From NCBI RefSeq assembly GCF_000471905.2, contig NW_006500010.1, positions 2,349,629 through 2,413,628 of the forward strand: 64,000 bases of DNA, in the 5' to 3' direction. Source of the DNA: Amborella trichopoda. Taxonomy: Eukaryota; Streptophyta; Magnoliopsida; Amborellales; Amborellaceae. Below, piece after piece: positions 22,885-33,757 of the stretch (its first letter is position 1; every line of letters begins with the position of its first letter). The notes beneath the pieces are model-generated. The model was not told the DNA's origin and made no database searches. It worked only from the letters and a program-made list of their open reading frames with translations. The position numbers and the translations under genes were made by a program.

Positions 22885-23190
22885 TTTTATACCAAGTCCT
22901 ACGCACACAATTAACTCTCTAGCATCCATCTCTCTCTATTCATCCTCTTTTCCTTTAAGCTCCATCTCACTCTCACTTCAATCGTTTTCTCTCTCTACCA
23001 TCTCACATCTCAATACACCTTTTCTCCCTCTCTCTCTCTCTACCACCCCACATCACATCTCAACACTCTCTCTCTACTCCTCACCCCTCTCTCTACTGTC
23101 TACCCCCTTCTCTCTCTATACTTCTCACTTCCCCGCTCACACTCAAGCACTCATCCTCTTCACTTCCCCACACCCTACGTGATCTCTCCT
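22885..23190 (+). repeat. Pyrimidine-rich (CT)n tract
   Basis: About 300 bp made almost wholly of C and T on the plus strand, with many TCTCTCTC runs separated by CACATC and ACTTC words. Low complexity; no gene seen. Confidence 0.85.
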
Positions 23191-23726
23191 CCCTTTCATA
23201 GCTGGGTGCACCGGCGGTGCACCTCATTTTCTTCTATTTCATGACCATTCGTCAACATATTCGGCACCGCATGTCGAGAAAAAAAAAAAAAGGGTGTATG
23301 TGAAGTGTTGGCAGGCCAATGTTGACCTCTACACAATGACTACCCCGCTCTTTGTCTCATTATGATCAGGAGAGCATTAACCATTTTGTGTTATTAGATC
23401 AAATTTCATCAAATATTACATCCCAGGGCATAATAATCATATTTGCCTATGGCTCCATGCATTTCCATAGTCTTCAATATGTGTCATAGCGAATGAAAAT
23501 ATACTTCATTGAGTTAGCTCTATGTTGATCTTTTATGGTAAGGGACTAAATAGTAAGTTGAACAAAATCCATAAAAATAACTTGTACAGGGTTTAACTTA
23601 GTTCAAAATGGCACTTTTCCTCACCCGAATTTGGACGTACTCCTTTAACACATGTTCAACACTCTATGTTGCCTCTGCGTATGTTTCATGTGGAAGATTC
23701 TTATCATGAAATCATAATAAACTCAT
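23191..23726. other. Unassigned spacer
   Basis: No supported gene, RNA or repeat. Confidence 0.4.
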
Positions 23727-23827
23727 AACTAGAATGTGCTTAACGCGAACGTCGCAGGTTCGAGACCTGCATCGGCCATAGAAGTATTTTTTTTTTTTGT
23801 CAAAAAAAAAAAAACTAGAATGTGCTT
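23727..23827 (+). mobile_element. Truncated SINE-like insertion with 15-bp target duplication
   Basis: A 71-bp insert (23742-23812) contains GCAGGTTCGAGACCTGC, a perfect T-arm-like stem-loop holding a Pol III B box. It ends in T- and A-rich tails (T12 then A13). It is flanked by a perfect 15-bp direct repeat, AACTAGAATGTGCTT, at 23727-23741 and 23813-23827. A tail plus a long target duplication indicates retroposition. The 5' part (A box) is missing, so this is a 5'-truncated tRNA-derived SINE or a retroposed tRNA fragment. Confidence 0.75.
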
Positions 23828-24109
23828 TAATTTTCTTTTACTGTTCACATTATTATTATTATTGTTATTATTATAACTTTTAAGTAATTGCATTACGTTG
23901 TGGAGTCTAAGAACATGGCTTTTCCCACCAAATACCCTTTTTTTTTAGTTAAACCTAACATCTTTAATGTTACTCTCTGGACTTGTTAGTCCTCTATCCG
24001 TAATTTACATGTAAAGCTCCTCAACTGAGTTCTTAAACTCGATAAACTAGAAAAAAAAAAAACATCCAAGTTCCCCTTCATGAAGTAGACCGACTTGTAC
24101 TTGGAGAAT

Positions 24110-24985
24110 CACCCACCACCAACATATAACCGGAAATAAAGTATATTATAGCGGAATGCCTCAAAATTGGGCCGTTATTACAAAGAAAGACAGAATCTCA
24201 TTTTTTGTTTTGACAAGTTCGCCTTCCAGTCCGATGTTAAAAACATCAAACTGCAAAACTACCCCACATTCCTGTTAAGTTTTTCCTTCTTTTTTTACCG
24301 GTATAGCCTTGGCCTGACTTACTTAAAATCTACCAAGAGACTACTATCTTGGGCATCTTCACAGAGAGAAAAAAAGGAGAGAAAGCTTGGAATCTGCTAG
24401 CTTTCTGTCTAAGAGAGAGACAGAAATATAGAGAGAGAGAGAGCACATGACCGTGGCCCAAGAATGTAGCACCCCCAGCTACTTGATGAGCCCCTTTGTC
24501 CCTCTACAATGGATATGCTCCTATTGCCTCACCCAACGCCTTGTTTTTCTCCAAAACCAACAGAAATATCAGAAACAAGCCTTCTTTCTCTCTTTACAAA
24601 AAAAGAAGATCAAAGAACTCCAAATCCTTCTTGCTCTCTCTTTTCGTGGAGGCTGCCTGCCTCACCAGAAACCCATATTTCCTGGCTGCCCCACCCTTGG
24701 TTCAGGCAAGAACTACTTTTCCAGTGAAAGTCCTGACCAAACCCACTTTTCAGTTGAGGATTTAGGTCAAGATTCTGGCAACTCAACGGGCTCTAACTAT
24801 GAGTCAGCTTCATCACTTGATGGCATTCTTTGTGTCAAGAGAGCGGTTAAAATAAAGTAGTCCGATGTTTGAAACATTGAACCGCAAAAGAAAAAAAATG
24901 AGATTCCGTTTTTCTTTGTAATAATGGCCCAATTGTGAGGCATTCTATTATAACGAACCTTATTTCCGGTCCGTATGTAAATTTC
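24110..24985 (+). mobile_element. TIR element with exon-like interior
   Basis: Long inverted repeats of roughly 95 bp bound this element. On the left, ACCGGAAATAAAG, GAATGCCTCAAAATTGGGCC and TTATTACAAAGAAAGACAGA run from 24129. The right end (24881-24978), inverted, gives ACCGGAAATAAGG, GAATGCCTCACAATTGGGCC and TTATTACAAAGAAAAACGGA. The interior of about 600 bp is richer in GC and free of stops over long stretches in all three plus frames (longest 24447-24860). That is unlike the other MITEs and suggests a captured host sequence (Pack-type). No clear target duplication was found. Confidence 0.65.
24447..24860 (+). CDS. ORF inside the TIR element, possible captured exon
   Basis: A 137-codon ORF. 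It is Ser/Pro/Gln-rich, with ESPDQTHFSVEDLGQDSGN and STGSNYESASSLDGI near the C-terminus. A purine-rich, leader-like stretch (GAGAGAGAG) precedes it at 24410-24442. The second frame (24496-24765) has a Ser/Lys/Arg-rich N-terminus that looks like an organelle transit peptide (NRNIRNKPSFSLYKKRRSKN). Which frame, if any, was coding in the donor gene cannot be decided. I do not recognise a family. Probably a transduplicated first exon rather than a working gene. Confidence 0.3.
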   Translation: MTVAQECSTPSYLMSPFVPLQWICSYCLTQRLVFLQNQQKYQKQAFFLSLQKKKIKELQILLALSFRGGCLPHQKPIFPGCPTLGSGKNYFSSESPDQTHFSVEDLGQDSGNSTGSNYESASSLDGILCVKRAVKIK

Positions 24986-25244
24986 CCATGATAAAATGCA
25001 CTAGAACTTGGAGTTTGACAAGGCCCTAGTAGGTCAGGTCACATCAACTACAATGGTTTAGTTCCTCGGCCAGATGAACGGTCAAATGTAAGGGTATGTC
25101 CCTTCCATATTGGCACTACTCATAAACCAGGTCTAGCCTTGCCCATCAAGGGCACTCCATTAATCAACTCCTTTGAAGAAATTACATTCAATAACTAATG
25201 GTTAGCACATGCCCCACGTCACTACTATGACTAGTCTTCTCTAG

Positions 25245-25610
25245 GGTTTAGAATGGGTGGGATTGGGTTCGGATCCAAACGTATACATGAGATCTAGATA
25301 TGAATCATATCAGATCCAGAATATTCAGATTTGGATCCAGATCCAAAAAATATACAAGGGGTTTGGATCCGGATCCGATTGGATTTAAAAAATTATTTTA
25401 TATATTATTATATTATATATAAAATAATATATAATAATTGAATAATTTGATCGGATCTTGATCGGATCCACCTATACTAGATCAGATCCGAATTACTATT
25501 TGGATCCAAATTTTGGATACGGAGCCGATCCGTTGGATCCAAATATTGAATCCATATTCAGATCCGAATAGGATCTAAAATTCAAGTTTAAGATCCAAAC
25601 AGGGTAAATT
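25245..25610. repeat. GGATCC-rich palindromic tract
   Basis: Dozens of overlapping GGATC/GATCC words (GGATCCGGATCCGATTGG, TTGGATCCAGATCC) surround a central AT palindrome (TATTATATTATATATAAAAT) near 25400. Same class as the tracts at 8.1, 21.3 and 46.2 kb. Confidence 0.7.
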
Positions 25611-26225
25611 CTCAGCCTTAGTTTTCTCCTCACATACTTCATTTGCCAATATCGACTTCTTCTTCTTCTAATTGAGAAGAACATCCATTATTATGGCCCA
25701 AAGAAGACATATTTCCCTTTGTCGGAGTTAAACTAGATTTTCTTTCAAGTATAGTGGTATCCCTGCAGTATTTGAACTTGCCTTGTTGAAATTAAATATG
25801 ACCTTATGAGACAGGTGAGCCACAGGGTAGATTCCTTGCATGGGAAAGTAGACAATGGTTTCCTCGTTAGGATCTAGTTGCATATGGGAATGGGGTTGGG
25901 CATAGGTGGTTAGGGGGTGGATGTCTCAATATAACGTCCCACTATTTATTCTCATGATTAACATATCAAACAGAAAAAAATAATAAGAATTTCCAGTTTC
26001 CTAGACGTTCTGATGACATACGCGAAGGGTTAAGGTTTAATTGTGATCCTAAATCCTAAATCATATTAGGTGTCGATTAAATGGTTTAGAATGCATATTG
26101 TCCAGAAAATTTATCAGGAATGGTCATAATTTCAACACCAACTAGCACTTATAAAACGATGACAATGCATTCATCATCATCAATGGACTTTTTTCAATTA
26201 AAAGGTTTGTAACATGAATCCTGGT
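25611..26225. other. Unassigned spacer
   Basis: No gene or RNA supported. Confidence 0.4.
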
Positions 26226-26228
26226 CTA

Positions 26229-26500
26229 TCATTCTGTTTTGTTAAAAGTCATATCCTCAGTGAGGTCATTACTCCCTATATATTTTCTTACTATTTCTAA
26301 CCATGTCCTTTTGGACCTATCTCTTGTCCTTTTATAGCCTTCCACTTGAATTAACTCATACCTAGTAACATGTGTTGTATTGGGTCTGCGCCACAAATAG
26401 CCAACCCACCTAAGTGTACTCTCTCTGACCTTATCGCCTATTAGTGTCATATCTAAATTTTCCCATCTATAATTATGCCACTTTGCATAAACATATTTAT
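26229..26500 (-). pseudogene. LINE ORF2 3'-terminal fragment
   Basis: Minus-strand translation: IGDKVRESTLRWVGYLWRRP, then TRYELIQVEGYKRTRDRSKR and TWLEIVRKYIGSNDLTEDMT. This is the conserved C-terminal block downstream of reverse transcriptase in plant LINEs (order: I-DK-RE-LRWFGH--RRP, then RGR-KK-W-E, then D-). The upstream RT part is absent, so the insertion is 5'-truncated, as is usual for LINEs. A homologous fragment lies at 59333-59690. Confidence 0.8.
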
Positions 26501-27905
26501 TCATGCACCCATGTATATGACAATGCATTCATGCGCCCATGTATATTCCTGCCTCTTTGAATAAAGCCATAAACATTTATATGAGTGAATATTGATGTAG
26601 ATGTCTTCATAATTGATTGTGATGATGCGTCTAAATGCATTGAGGCAAATTTATATTAGTGTATCCACAGTTTTATATATTCATACAAATATAAGTACTT
26701 GTTCAATTCAACAATGATCCCAAACCCCATGACGTAAACCAATGGATGTTTTTACAATATCAGGTGGACATGACAATTTTCAACCTAAAGATTTAAAAAT
26801 TTGTACTGGAACCACCGATTTTTCTAGTTCAACTCGGAAACGGTCGGCGACCGGTCCAAGTCCCTCCCTATATAGAGACTCGGATATATTTATGATAAAA
26901 TTACATTAAAAAGTTCCAGTATACCGAAAAAATCATTTTCAGGCTGATTTAAGGTTCTTTAAACTTTTTGAGCATTGTTTCCATTTCCAGTTAGTTTGTA
27001 AAAAAAATTGGCTAAGCCGACTCATTATTTCTACTAGTTCAACTCAAAAACAAGTTGATTGTTACGTCTGACTGAATTTTTAAACACTGATTCAACCGAT
27101 TAGCCCCGCATATGCGTTTCCATGCGTACGTCACCACATACATAATATGAATCCACTGGAATGCACTCCCAGGTACTAAAACACACAAGCACATGGCATT
27201 CACATCTATGCTGCGTTTCCATACATAAAACGTACCCCAAACAAACATTAAAAAATATTAGGCACCAAACATATATAACATGCATGCACACATAGCAAAG
27301 CTTACATCTGAACCATACCCCGCATTACAAAGCAAGTACATGTGCCGTTTCCATGTTTTGAAAAATATTATGAACCGTCTATTTATGACGAAACGAAATC
27401 ACAGCCGTCATTAAAATAACACCCCTCTGCCGGATGGGACCACTGTGAAAACAGGAAGCACATGCTTAATTTTCCTCTTTTTATTTGAAAAATAAGAGCC
27501 ATTAGATATTCCCTCTCATTCTTATTGATTGTTTGGATTTCAATAATAAGAACAACTGTATGGGCATTTAATAGGAGGAGAGCATAGGGAGACAGAAAGG
27601 TGTGATTATGTTTAAATTAATTTTGGTGTCATGGTGTCTGCTGGGTACATGTCCCTATAACATATCCAAGGATGCCTGATCTTTTGGGTCCTGTTTCTTC
27701 CCCACAAAGCTCTCTCCTAACCAAGAAATTTAATAGCCAAAAGGCACAATTATGGATGGTGTTAGTTAAGATTACACCCAAATCTATCAATAATTCAATA
27801 TTATGATTTGTAATTGGACCATATTATTTTGGATTAATAAAATAGGGCTCCTATAATGAGATCCAGACGCATCGGACGGTTATAGAGGGGTGGGGTCCCC
27901 AAAAT
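26501..27905. other. Intergenic stretch
   Basis: Mixed composition; short ORFs only (minus strand, 27039-27291). No gene, RNA or repeat supported. Confidence 0.4.
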
Positions 27906-27907
27906 TT

Positions 27908-28304
27908 GGGTGAGGTTTGTATAACATTTCAAAAACTTATATTATTGAAATAAGGTGTACCTCAAAATATTCCAAAAGATGCAGTTTTAAAGCCATAAAG
28001 CCCTATGTTAGAATGAAAATCAATTGCCATCCCCTACCATGAAATTTGAAGTTTGCAAACGGTGACGGTCAAGTAGATCTATATATACATAAAAATCTTA
28101 AATTTAGATAATCCAAATAATAAGTAAAAAGATGAAGTGTTTTAAGACTCGAAGTCTTTTTTTTTAATTTTTTATAGCTACAAATTTCAAAGTCAAAATC
28201 ATCAATTGAAAAGTTTTTCAACGTTAGGACGACCTTCTCCTATGGATATTTTAGGTGTACCTTTCTTGTGCAATGTAAGGTTGGTACCTTATATAAAATT
28301 TTCC
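27908..28304 (+). mobile_element. MITE family 1 copy
   Basis: Starts GGGTGAGGTTTGTATAACAT and ends CCTTATATAAAATTTTCC. It contains the shared AAGTAGATCTATATATACAT and CAATTGAAAAGTTTTTCAAC blocks. No matching 9-bp duplication was found. Confidence 0.75.
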
Positions 28305-28439
28305 ATAATAAATCTGACATTCTTCTCGTCTATTAATCCCCACTAATCCCTGATTGAGATCGAGAATTAGAGATTAATGGGGATCGAAGCAGTTGCTAGT
28401 TTGAACTACGGTTTGATCCCATGGACTGGCTGTCGCAGA

Positions 28440-28850
28440 TAATGATCCCACGTGGCCCGCCCCAAAAAAAATCAGAACCGTTCAATCCGGCCGGCAATAT
28501 AAATTGAGGGGCCACGTGGACGCCTAAATGACCTATTCTAGGACTACCTATTCTGACCCACATTTACCGGTCACCCTACAAGATTTACGGGTCAAACAGG
28601 TCAACGGAGGATGGTTTATTTGTAGATTCCGACCGGAAGCCGACAGAAAGGGGCGGGGGAGGCAGGCGGAGATCCGACCGCCGCCGACACCGCTCCATCT
28701 CACTGCAGCCGCAACCGTCAACATCACAGCTGTCGTACCTGTCCTCCCGCTCCTGCCACGTTACGTCCATCGCACGTGCCCTGACTCTATCAGCCACTCG
28801 CTCCCGCTCTTCACATGCGCGAACAACCGCTAAGAAAAAAACGGGCAAAA
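28440..28850 (+). promoter_or_regulatory. GC-rich island with three G-boxes and a TATA motif
   Basis: CACGTG occurs at 28449-28454, 28513-28518 and 28773-28778, and TATAAA at 28498-28503. The block is much richer in GC than its surroundings. A 101-codon ORF (28528-28833, +) and an overlapping 87-codon ORF (-) show no domain. The layout resembles a plant promoter plus first exon, but no downstream gene is recognisable. It may be a remnant. Confidence 0.35.
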
Positions 28851-29089
28851 ACGATTGCCCAAAATAAGCATGCTCAAGCCCAAGAAAAACACAAGAACAG
28901 GAAGCTGATTATACTCATCGCCTGTATATATTGGATTTTGAGAATACGCATGTGTTTCTCATCAACTTCAATACTAGTTTGTATACGGTGGGCACGTATT
29001 GTATTGTGTACAAGTAAATATTACTTGAAAATATAGTTTTGATGTCGAAAATCTAATACAATGGATCTAAAATAAAATATTGAATTTTA

Positions 29090-29321
29090 AGAGATCGTAT
29101 ACAATAAGACCATTTACATTTGATACAAGAAAATCACAATTACTCACAATCATCTATGTGAAATTTGATAGCTTGGGTGTGTCACAAAATTCAAGAAAAT
29201 TTCTTTTGAAGTTTGAGCTTGGTCAATGGAATAAATACAACCATTTAATTTCACATCTAATAGTCAAGATTAATTATGACTCCCTTGTACCAAGGATAAA
29301 TGACCTCATTGTATATTTTTC
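29090..29321 (+). mobile_element. MITE family 2 copy with 9-bp target duplication
   Basis: A 232-bp element with ends CGTATACAATAAGACCATTT and, inverted, TATACAATGAGGTCATTTAT. Flanked by tgaatttta (29081-29089) and tgaatctta (29322-29330), 8 of 9 identical. It abuts the right half of a family 1 MITE, suggesting insertion into that element. Confidence 0.8.
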
Positions 29322-29330
29322 TGAATCTTA

Positions 29331-29575
29331 TTTATAAAATTTAAAATTTTAAAATCAGTACAAATCGAGCAGATCTATAAACATTTGAAAAATCTTGAAA
29401 ATACAAAATGTACTATTTTTAAGACATATAATCCATTTTTTCTTTTATATCCATACATATCGAGATCAAGATATTCAATTGGAAGGTTTTTCAACTGTGG
29501 AACTCTCTATTGCTTTGTATTATTGTTTTGTATTTTCAAATTATAGGGGTGCAACCTATTATAAATTCTTTCTAT
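29331..29575 (+). mobile_element. MITE family 1, right part
   Basis: Contains ATCGAGCAGATCTATAAACA, ATCGAGATCAAGATATTCAA and TAGGGGTGCAACCTATTATA, the right two thirds of family 1. The left part is missing next to the family 2 insertion. Confidence 0.65.
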
Positions 29576-30134
29576 TTTGACAATAACTTAATATAAACTT
29601 TTTCCATATGATTTTGAGCATACACATATACATGTTTAACTCGTCTTTCAATGTGTCCTTGAGGAAATGCCTCGGAAGTGGATCATTATAGGCCAATAGA
29701 TCCATGGCTGCAACATAATTGTACACCGGAAATCGAAAGAAATCGGAATTATTGTGCACAATCACGTGTATGCACCATCGACCACATGCAAGGGTGCAAT
29801 GGAGTTGTTTCTCATGCATGTGGAGTTAGTCGATTGAGGAAGCAACAGCCCACTTGTCAATTGTCACGTGAGAAATACAGCCGGAAAGTTGAGTAAAATG
29901 GCCGAAAAGTTTTGAAAATGCCCGGAAAAGTCATAAGGGAGGGTGATGGTGGCCAGCTTGCCGGTGGTGGCACGTTAGGACAGGGTGACAAGGCTCACAG
30001 CATGAAAGAGTTTTTCTAGGAAAGCCCATACCTCTTACATGCGATTGTCAAAACTCAATCCTATGGACAAATTATTTATCTTTCTCTCTCTTCCTTTTCA
30101 CAAAAATAAAGCCATTTTTTTTTACCTTTTCTAC

Positions 30135-30145
30135 CTCTATATAAC
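30135..30145 (+). promoter_or_regulatory. TATA box of CYP78A
   Basis: CTCTATATAAC lies about 62 bp before the chosen CYP78A start codon, at a suitable distance for a short leader. It also argues against the in-frame ATG at 30039, which lies upstream of it. Confidence 0.55.
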
Positions 30146-30206
30146 ACCACCACCACCCCAACTCAAACCATCAAAAGCTCTAAGCCTTTCTTCACCATTT
30201 CTAGCA

Positions 30207-32853
30207 ATGGCCCCAACTTTCCTTAGCTTCCTTTGCCCTTTTTCCCTATACTTCCTACTCACTATTGCACTTGTTCATTCTCTTAGTTACCTTGTTTTCT
30301 CATGGCTTCTCACTCCGGGTGGGCCCGCGTGGGCTGGAAAGCCCATCGGGAAACGCCGCATTCCCGGGCCTCGTGGCCTCCCAGTACTGGGTAGCTTGGT
30401 GCAACTAAGTTACGGCCTATCCCACCATAAGCTTGCCGAGATGGCGGCCCACTATAATGCAAAGAAGCTCATGGCGCTAAGCCTAGGCACGAGCCCGTTA
30501 GTCGTGACCTCGGACCCAGATGTTGCCCATGAGTTGCTTAGCTCGGCTTTCTTTGCCGACCGCCCACTCAAACAAGCAGCCCACCACATGATGTTCGGTC
30601 GAGCCATTGGGTTCGCTCCTAGCGGGCCGTACTGGCGCCTCTTGAGAAAGGTCTCGTGGACCCATCTCTTCTCTCAAAGGTCCATCAAAGCCCAAGCCCA
30701 GGCCCAGGCCCGAAAGCTTGGGGTGCAAAGACTAATGAGTAATATCATGCATGAGGCTAGAATTGAGGGAAGTGTGTGTTTACGTAAACACTTACAAGAA
30801 GCTGCTTTCTATGACATAATGCATTGTGTTTTTGGAGATAGAGTCGAAGTGGACTCTAAAGAGGCTCTAGAACTTCGAGAGATGGTGGAGGAGGGGTACG
30901 AGCTACTGGGTCGGTTCGATTGGTGCGATCATTTGCCTTGGCTAAGGCCAATGGACCCCTTGAGGATTCGACATAGGAGCCAAGGGCTCTCATCGAGGGT
31001 TCGAGAGTGGATCGGACGCGTCGTCAAGCGGTGCACCATCGAAGTGGTTGTGGAGTCTGAAAACCCTGGCTTTGTGCACGTCTTGCTTTCTCTCTCTAGA
31101 GAAGAGAAGCTTGGTGATGAGGATGTGATTGCCGTTATATGGGTACGCCACCTTTATCTATGCCCTAACCGAACCATACTACTACTTTTTCTATTAAAAA
31201 ATATACATTGATTTCATCTCTTTCTAAAAGTATCTCATGATTTTATTGTTTTTGGTGAAACCCAAAGCAACTTTTCTTCTTGAATTGAGCAAATCATGTT
31301 TTGGGCGCCATTAAAGTACTAAGATACTCTTTTTCACATAGATTGTAATAAATATCTCTTCTTTTCCAGGGCCTGTGTGGGTAGGTGTTAGTCATCAAGC
31401 CAAAGTAGAAGTTATAAAAAGTAGAAGCACAAAACCATGTAAATGTTTATACTCAAAGAATGACCTTGGGCTTCTCTAGAGGGACCATGTTTCTTACATG
31501 GGTTACATAAAATAATTAAAATTTTGGTAAAATAAGCATGATTCAACTTCCCTTCAAATGTCGATGAAACATAAGGCTGCCTCCAGCTTCTAACCTAAGA
31601 TCTGTAGTCCACTTAGGGGCCTCTCTTAAATTGCCACAATATAAAATGTGTCACTCAGCATTTCAAGAAAGATTGATGCCGGGTTCGAATTTCCTTCTTT
31701 TGGGTGCCTTTTTAATTATTTTGTATGTTTTTGTGTGTGAATTTGTAGCATAGCATGGGAAAATATACAATGAGACCGTTTACTTTTGGTACAAGGTGAT
31801 CACAATTGATCTTGATCATTGGATGTGAAATTGGGTGGATGCATTTATTTTATTAACTAAGCTCAAAGTTCAAAAGAAATTTTTTCGAACTTGATGATAT
31901 ACCTATGCTATCAAATTTCCCATAGGATGGTTGAACTCCCTATACCAAACTTAAATGGTCTCATTGTATACAATCCTACGTAGCATTGGCCAACTTTCTT
32001 TTATTTTAAATTGGTGAGCATGTTTAAAAGTTTTACAAGGATGTTAGGGTCTTAAACTTTCTTCATTGTATGGTACATGTGTCCTTTCTAGGGAAACAAT
32101 ACAGTTGCTTTAGTCCTTAAGCTTGTGTTTTCTAGATTAAAGCCGTTTCACTCGAATGTATGCACCATTTCAATCATTTCCCATCTCTTCCTCTCCTTTT
32201 CTTCTTCTACCATTGATGTTGCACCCACATGGCAGGAACTCTTCTTTCGTGGAACTGACACGTCAGCCCTGCTAGCCGAGTGGGCCACGGCCGAGATCAT
32301 CCTCAACCCCCACGTCCAATCCACCCTCCAATCGGAGCTCGACCTAGTTGTGGGGCCTACACGTGGGGTCCACCATGATGACCTGCCCCACCTCAAGTAC
32401 CTCCAATCCATCATAAAAGAAACCCTGAGGGTCCACCCACCAGGCCCGCTCCTCTCGTGGGCTCGGCTTTGCACCCAAGACACAGAGCTCCGGTCTGGTC
32501 TGCTCGTGCCGAAGGGTTCCATGGCTATGGTGAATATGTGGGCCATAATGCGGGACCCTCACATGTGGGACTTGCCTGAAAGATTTGAGCCAAAGAGGTT
32601 CTTGACTGAGATCAGTGGAAGGGTCATGGATGTTAAGGGAAGTGACACACGTGTGGCCCCATTCGGGGCAGGGAGAAGGGTGTGTCCAGGAAGGGAGGTG
32701 GCAATGGAGAGCGTCAGCCTTTGGGTGGGGGAGATGTTTAGGAGGTTCGAGTGGGGCGAGTGCGTCGACCATCCGATTGAACTTGGAGAGGTGATGAGGT
32801 TGTCATCGGAGATGAGGACCCCACTTAGGGCGGTCCCTATGGTTAGGGTTTGA
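30207..32853 (+). CDS. CYP78A: Cytochrome P450, CYP78A subfamily (two exons)
   Basis: Exon 1 30207-31142 and exon 2 32236-32853, joined in phase 0 across a GT-AG intron of 1,093 bp; 517 residues, a normal CYP78A length. Seen: an N-terminal hydrophobic anchor (about residues 5-34), a proline hinge IPGPRGLPVLGSL (52-64), helix C WRLLRK (143-148), helix I GTDTS (318-322), helix K ETLR (374-377) and haem loop FGAGRRVCPG (455-464) with Cys462. FADRP, AIGFAP, DHLPWL and HPPGPLLSWARL are CYP78A signatures. The family acts at the ER membrane; members such as KLUH promote organ and seed growth, possibly through fatty-acid-derived signals. No frameshift or missing key residue. The start was chosen after the TATA box. 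The intron carries a MITE at 31757-31978. Confidence 0.93.
31757..31978 (+). mobile_element. MITE family 2 copy inside the CYP78A intron
   Basis: A 222-bp element with termini ATATACAATGAGACCGTTTA and, inverted, GTATACAATGAGACCATTTA. Flanked by catagcat (31749-31756) and cgtagcat (31979-31986), 7 of 8 identical. It lies within the intron and leaves both splice sites intact. Confidence 0.8.
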
Positions 32854-33757
32854 GGGAGAGGGTTGGGCGGGGGGGGGGGAGTGTGCTTCATGAGTACCTA
32901 GGTTTTTATATTGTGTTTATATCTGTAGTGTTTTCCTAACCATCTTTGTTTCTAGTGTTTCATGCGTGTTGAAGGAGTTCCCAAGGAGTGAAGGCTGGCC
33001 TAGGGTTTCAGAATGGCTGAAACTCAAACCCTAACCCTAGTTAGGAACTCGACAAATAAGATAACAAGAATGCTTTCTGCTTTTCGTCTAGGTCGTCTTT
33101 ACCCAGAATATGTGTATGTTTCTGGGCTAACTCGACATTGTTAACCCACTGTAATTGTGCTTATGTGTTTCTTAATGTTTAGAAAGTGAATAATACTCAT
33201 GTTGTACCAGCTTGCATGTGAGTTCAATTTCAATATTTGCTCAATCTGTTTTGGTGAAATTCAATATTAACAAAGCTAAACATTCACAAAAAAAAAAAAA
33301 AAAGGAAAAGAAAGTCTATCTTACAAAACTAAGGCATTTCATCGCTCTTGGAAAACCTTTCACAAATTTCGGACAAAACACAAACTAAGAACTAAGGCAA
33401 TCGCCTAGAGAATAATAGTGATGCAAAGGAATGAAAGGAAAAAGGAAATGAAAAGAAAGGGAAGTTATATACTAGATAGGTTGAAATGTTGATGATAGGT
33501 TAAAATATATAATCATAGATTAAATATTATCGATCCAATACGATCAGATTTGAAAATGTAATAAAAAAATGAATTGTGATTTAAAATATAAAATATATTT
33601 AAAAAGTAATCAAATTTGACTTTTCCCTTGTTCAGTCAAACCCAATTTTTACATTACAGTAAACCGACCAAAATACTCGTCCGCAGTCCAACTAGTCAGA
33701 CATGTGAGATGGCCAGTTCGGTCACAATAACCAGGGCCCAACCCTGGAGGTAAGCTT
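32854..33757. other. 3' flank of CYP78A up to the copia element
   Basis: The CYP78A 3' untranslated region is expected in the first few hundred bases; the exact end is not marked. An A17 run lies at about 33288-33304. No other gene. Confidence 0.5.

Noticed and set aside
22885..23190. CRISPR-like or regularly spaced repeat array
   Set aside because: It is simple CT-rich low complexity without fixed repeats and spacers, and the genome is eukaryotic.
30039..30206. Upstream in-frame start for CYP78A at 30039
   Set aside because: It would add 56 residues with no P450 character and lies upstream of the TATA box. The ATG at 30207 gives a normal membrane anchor.
32148..32891. Minus-strand ORFs of 110-142 codons within CYP78A exon 2
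   Set aside because: Shadows of the GC-rich P450 coding strand; no domain and no splice context.
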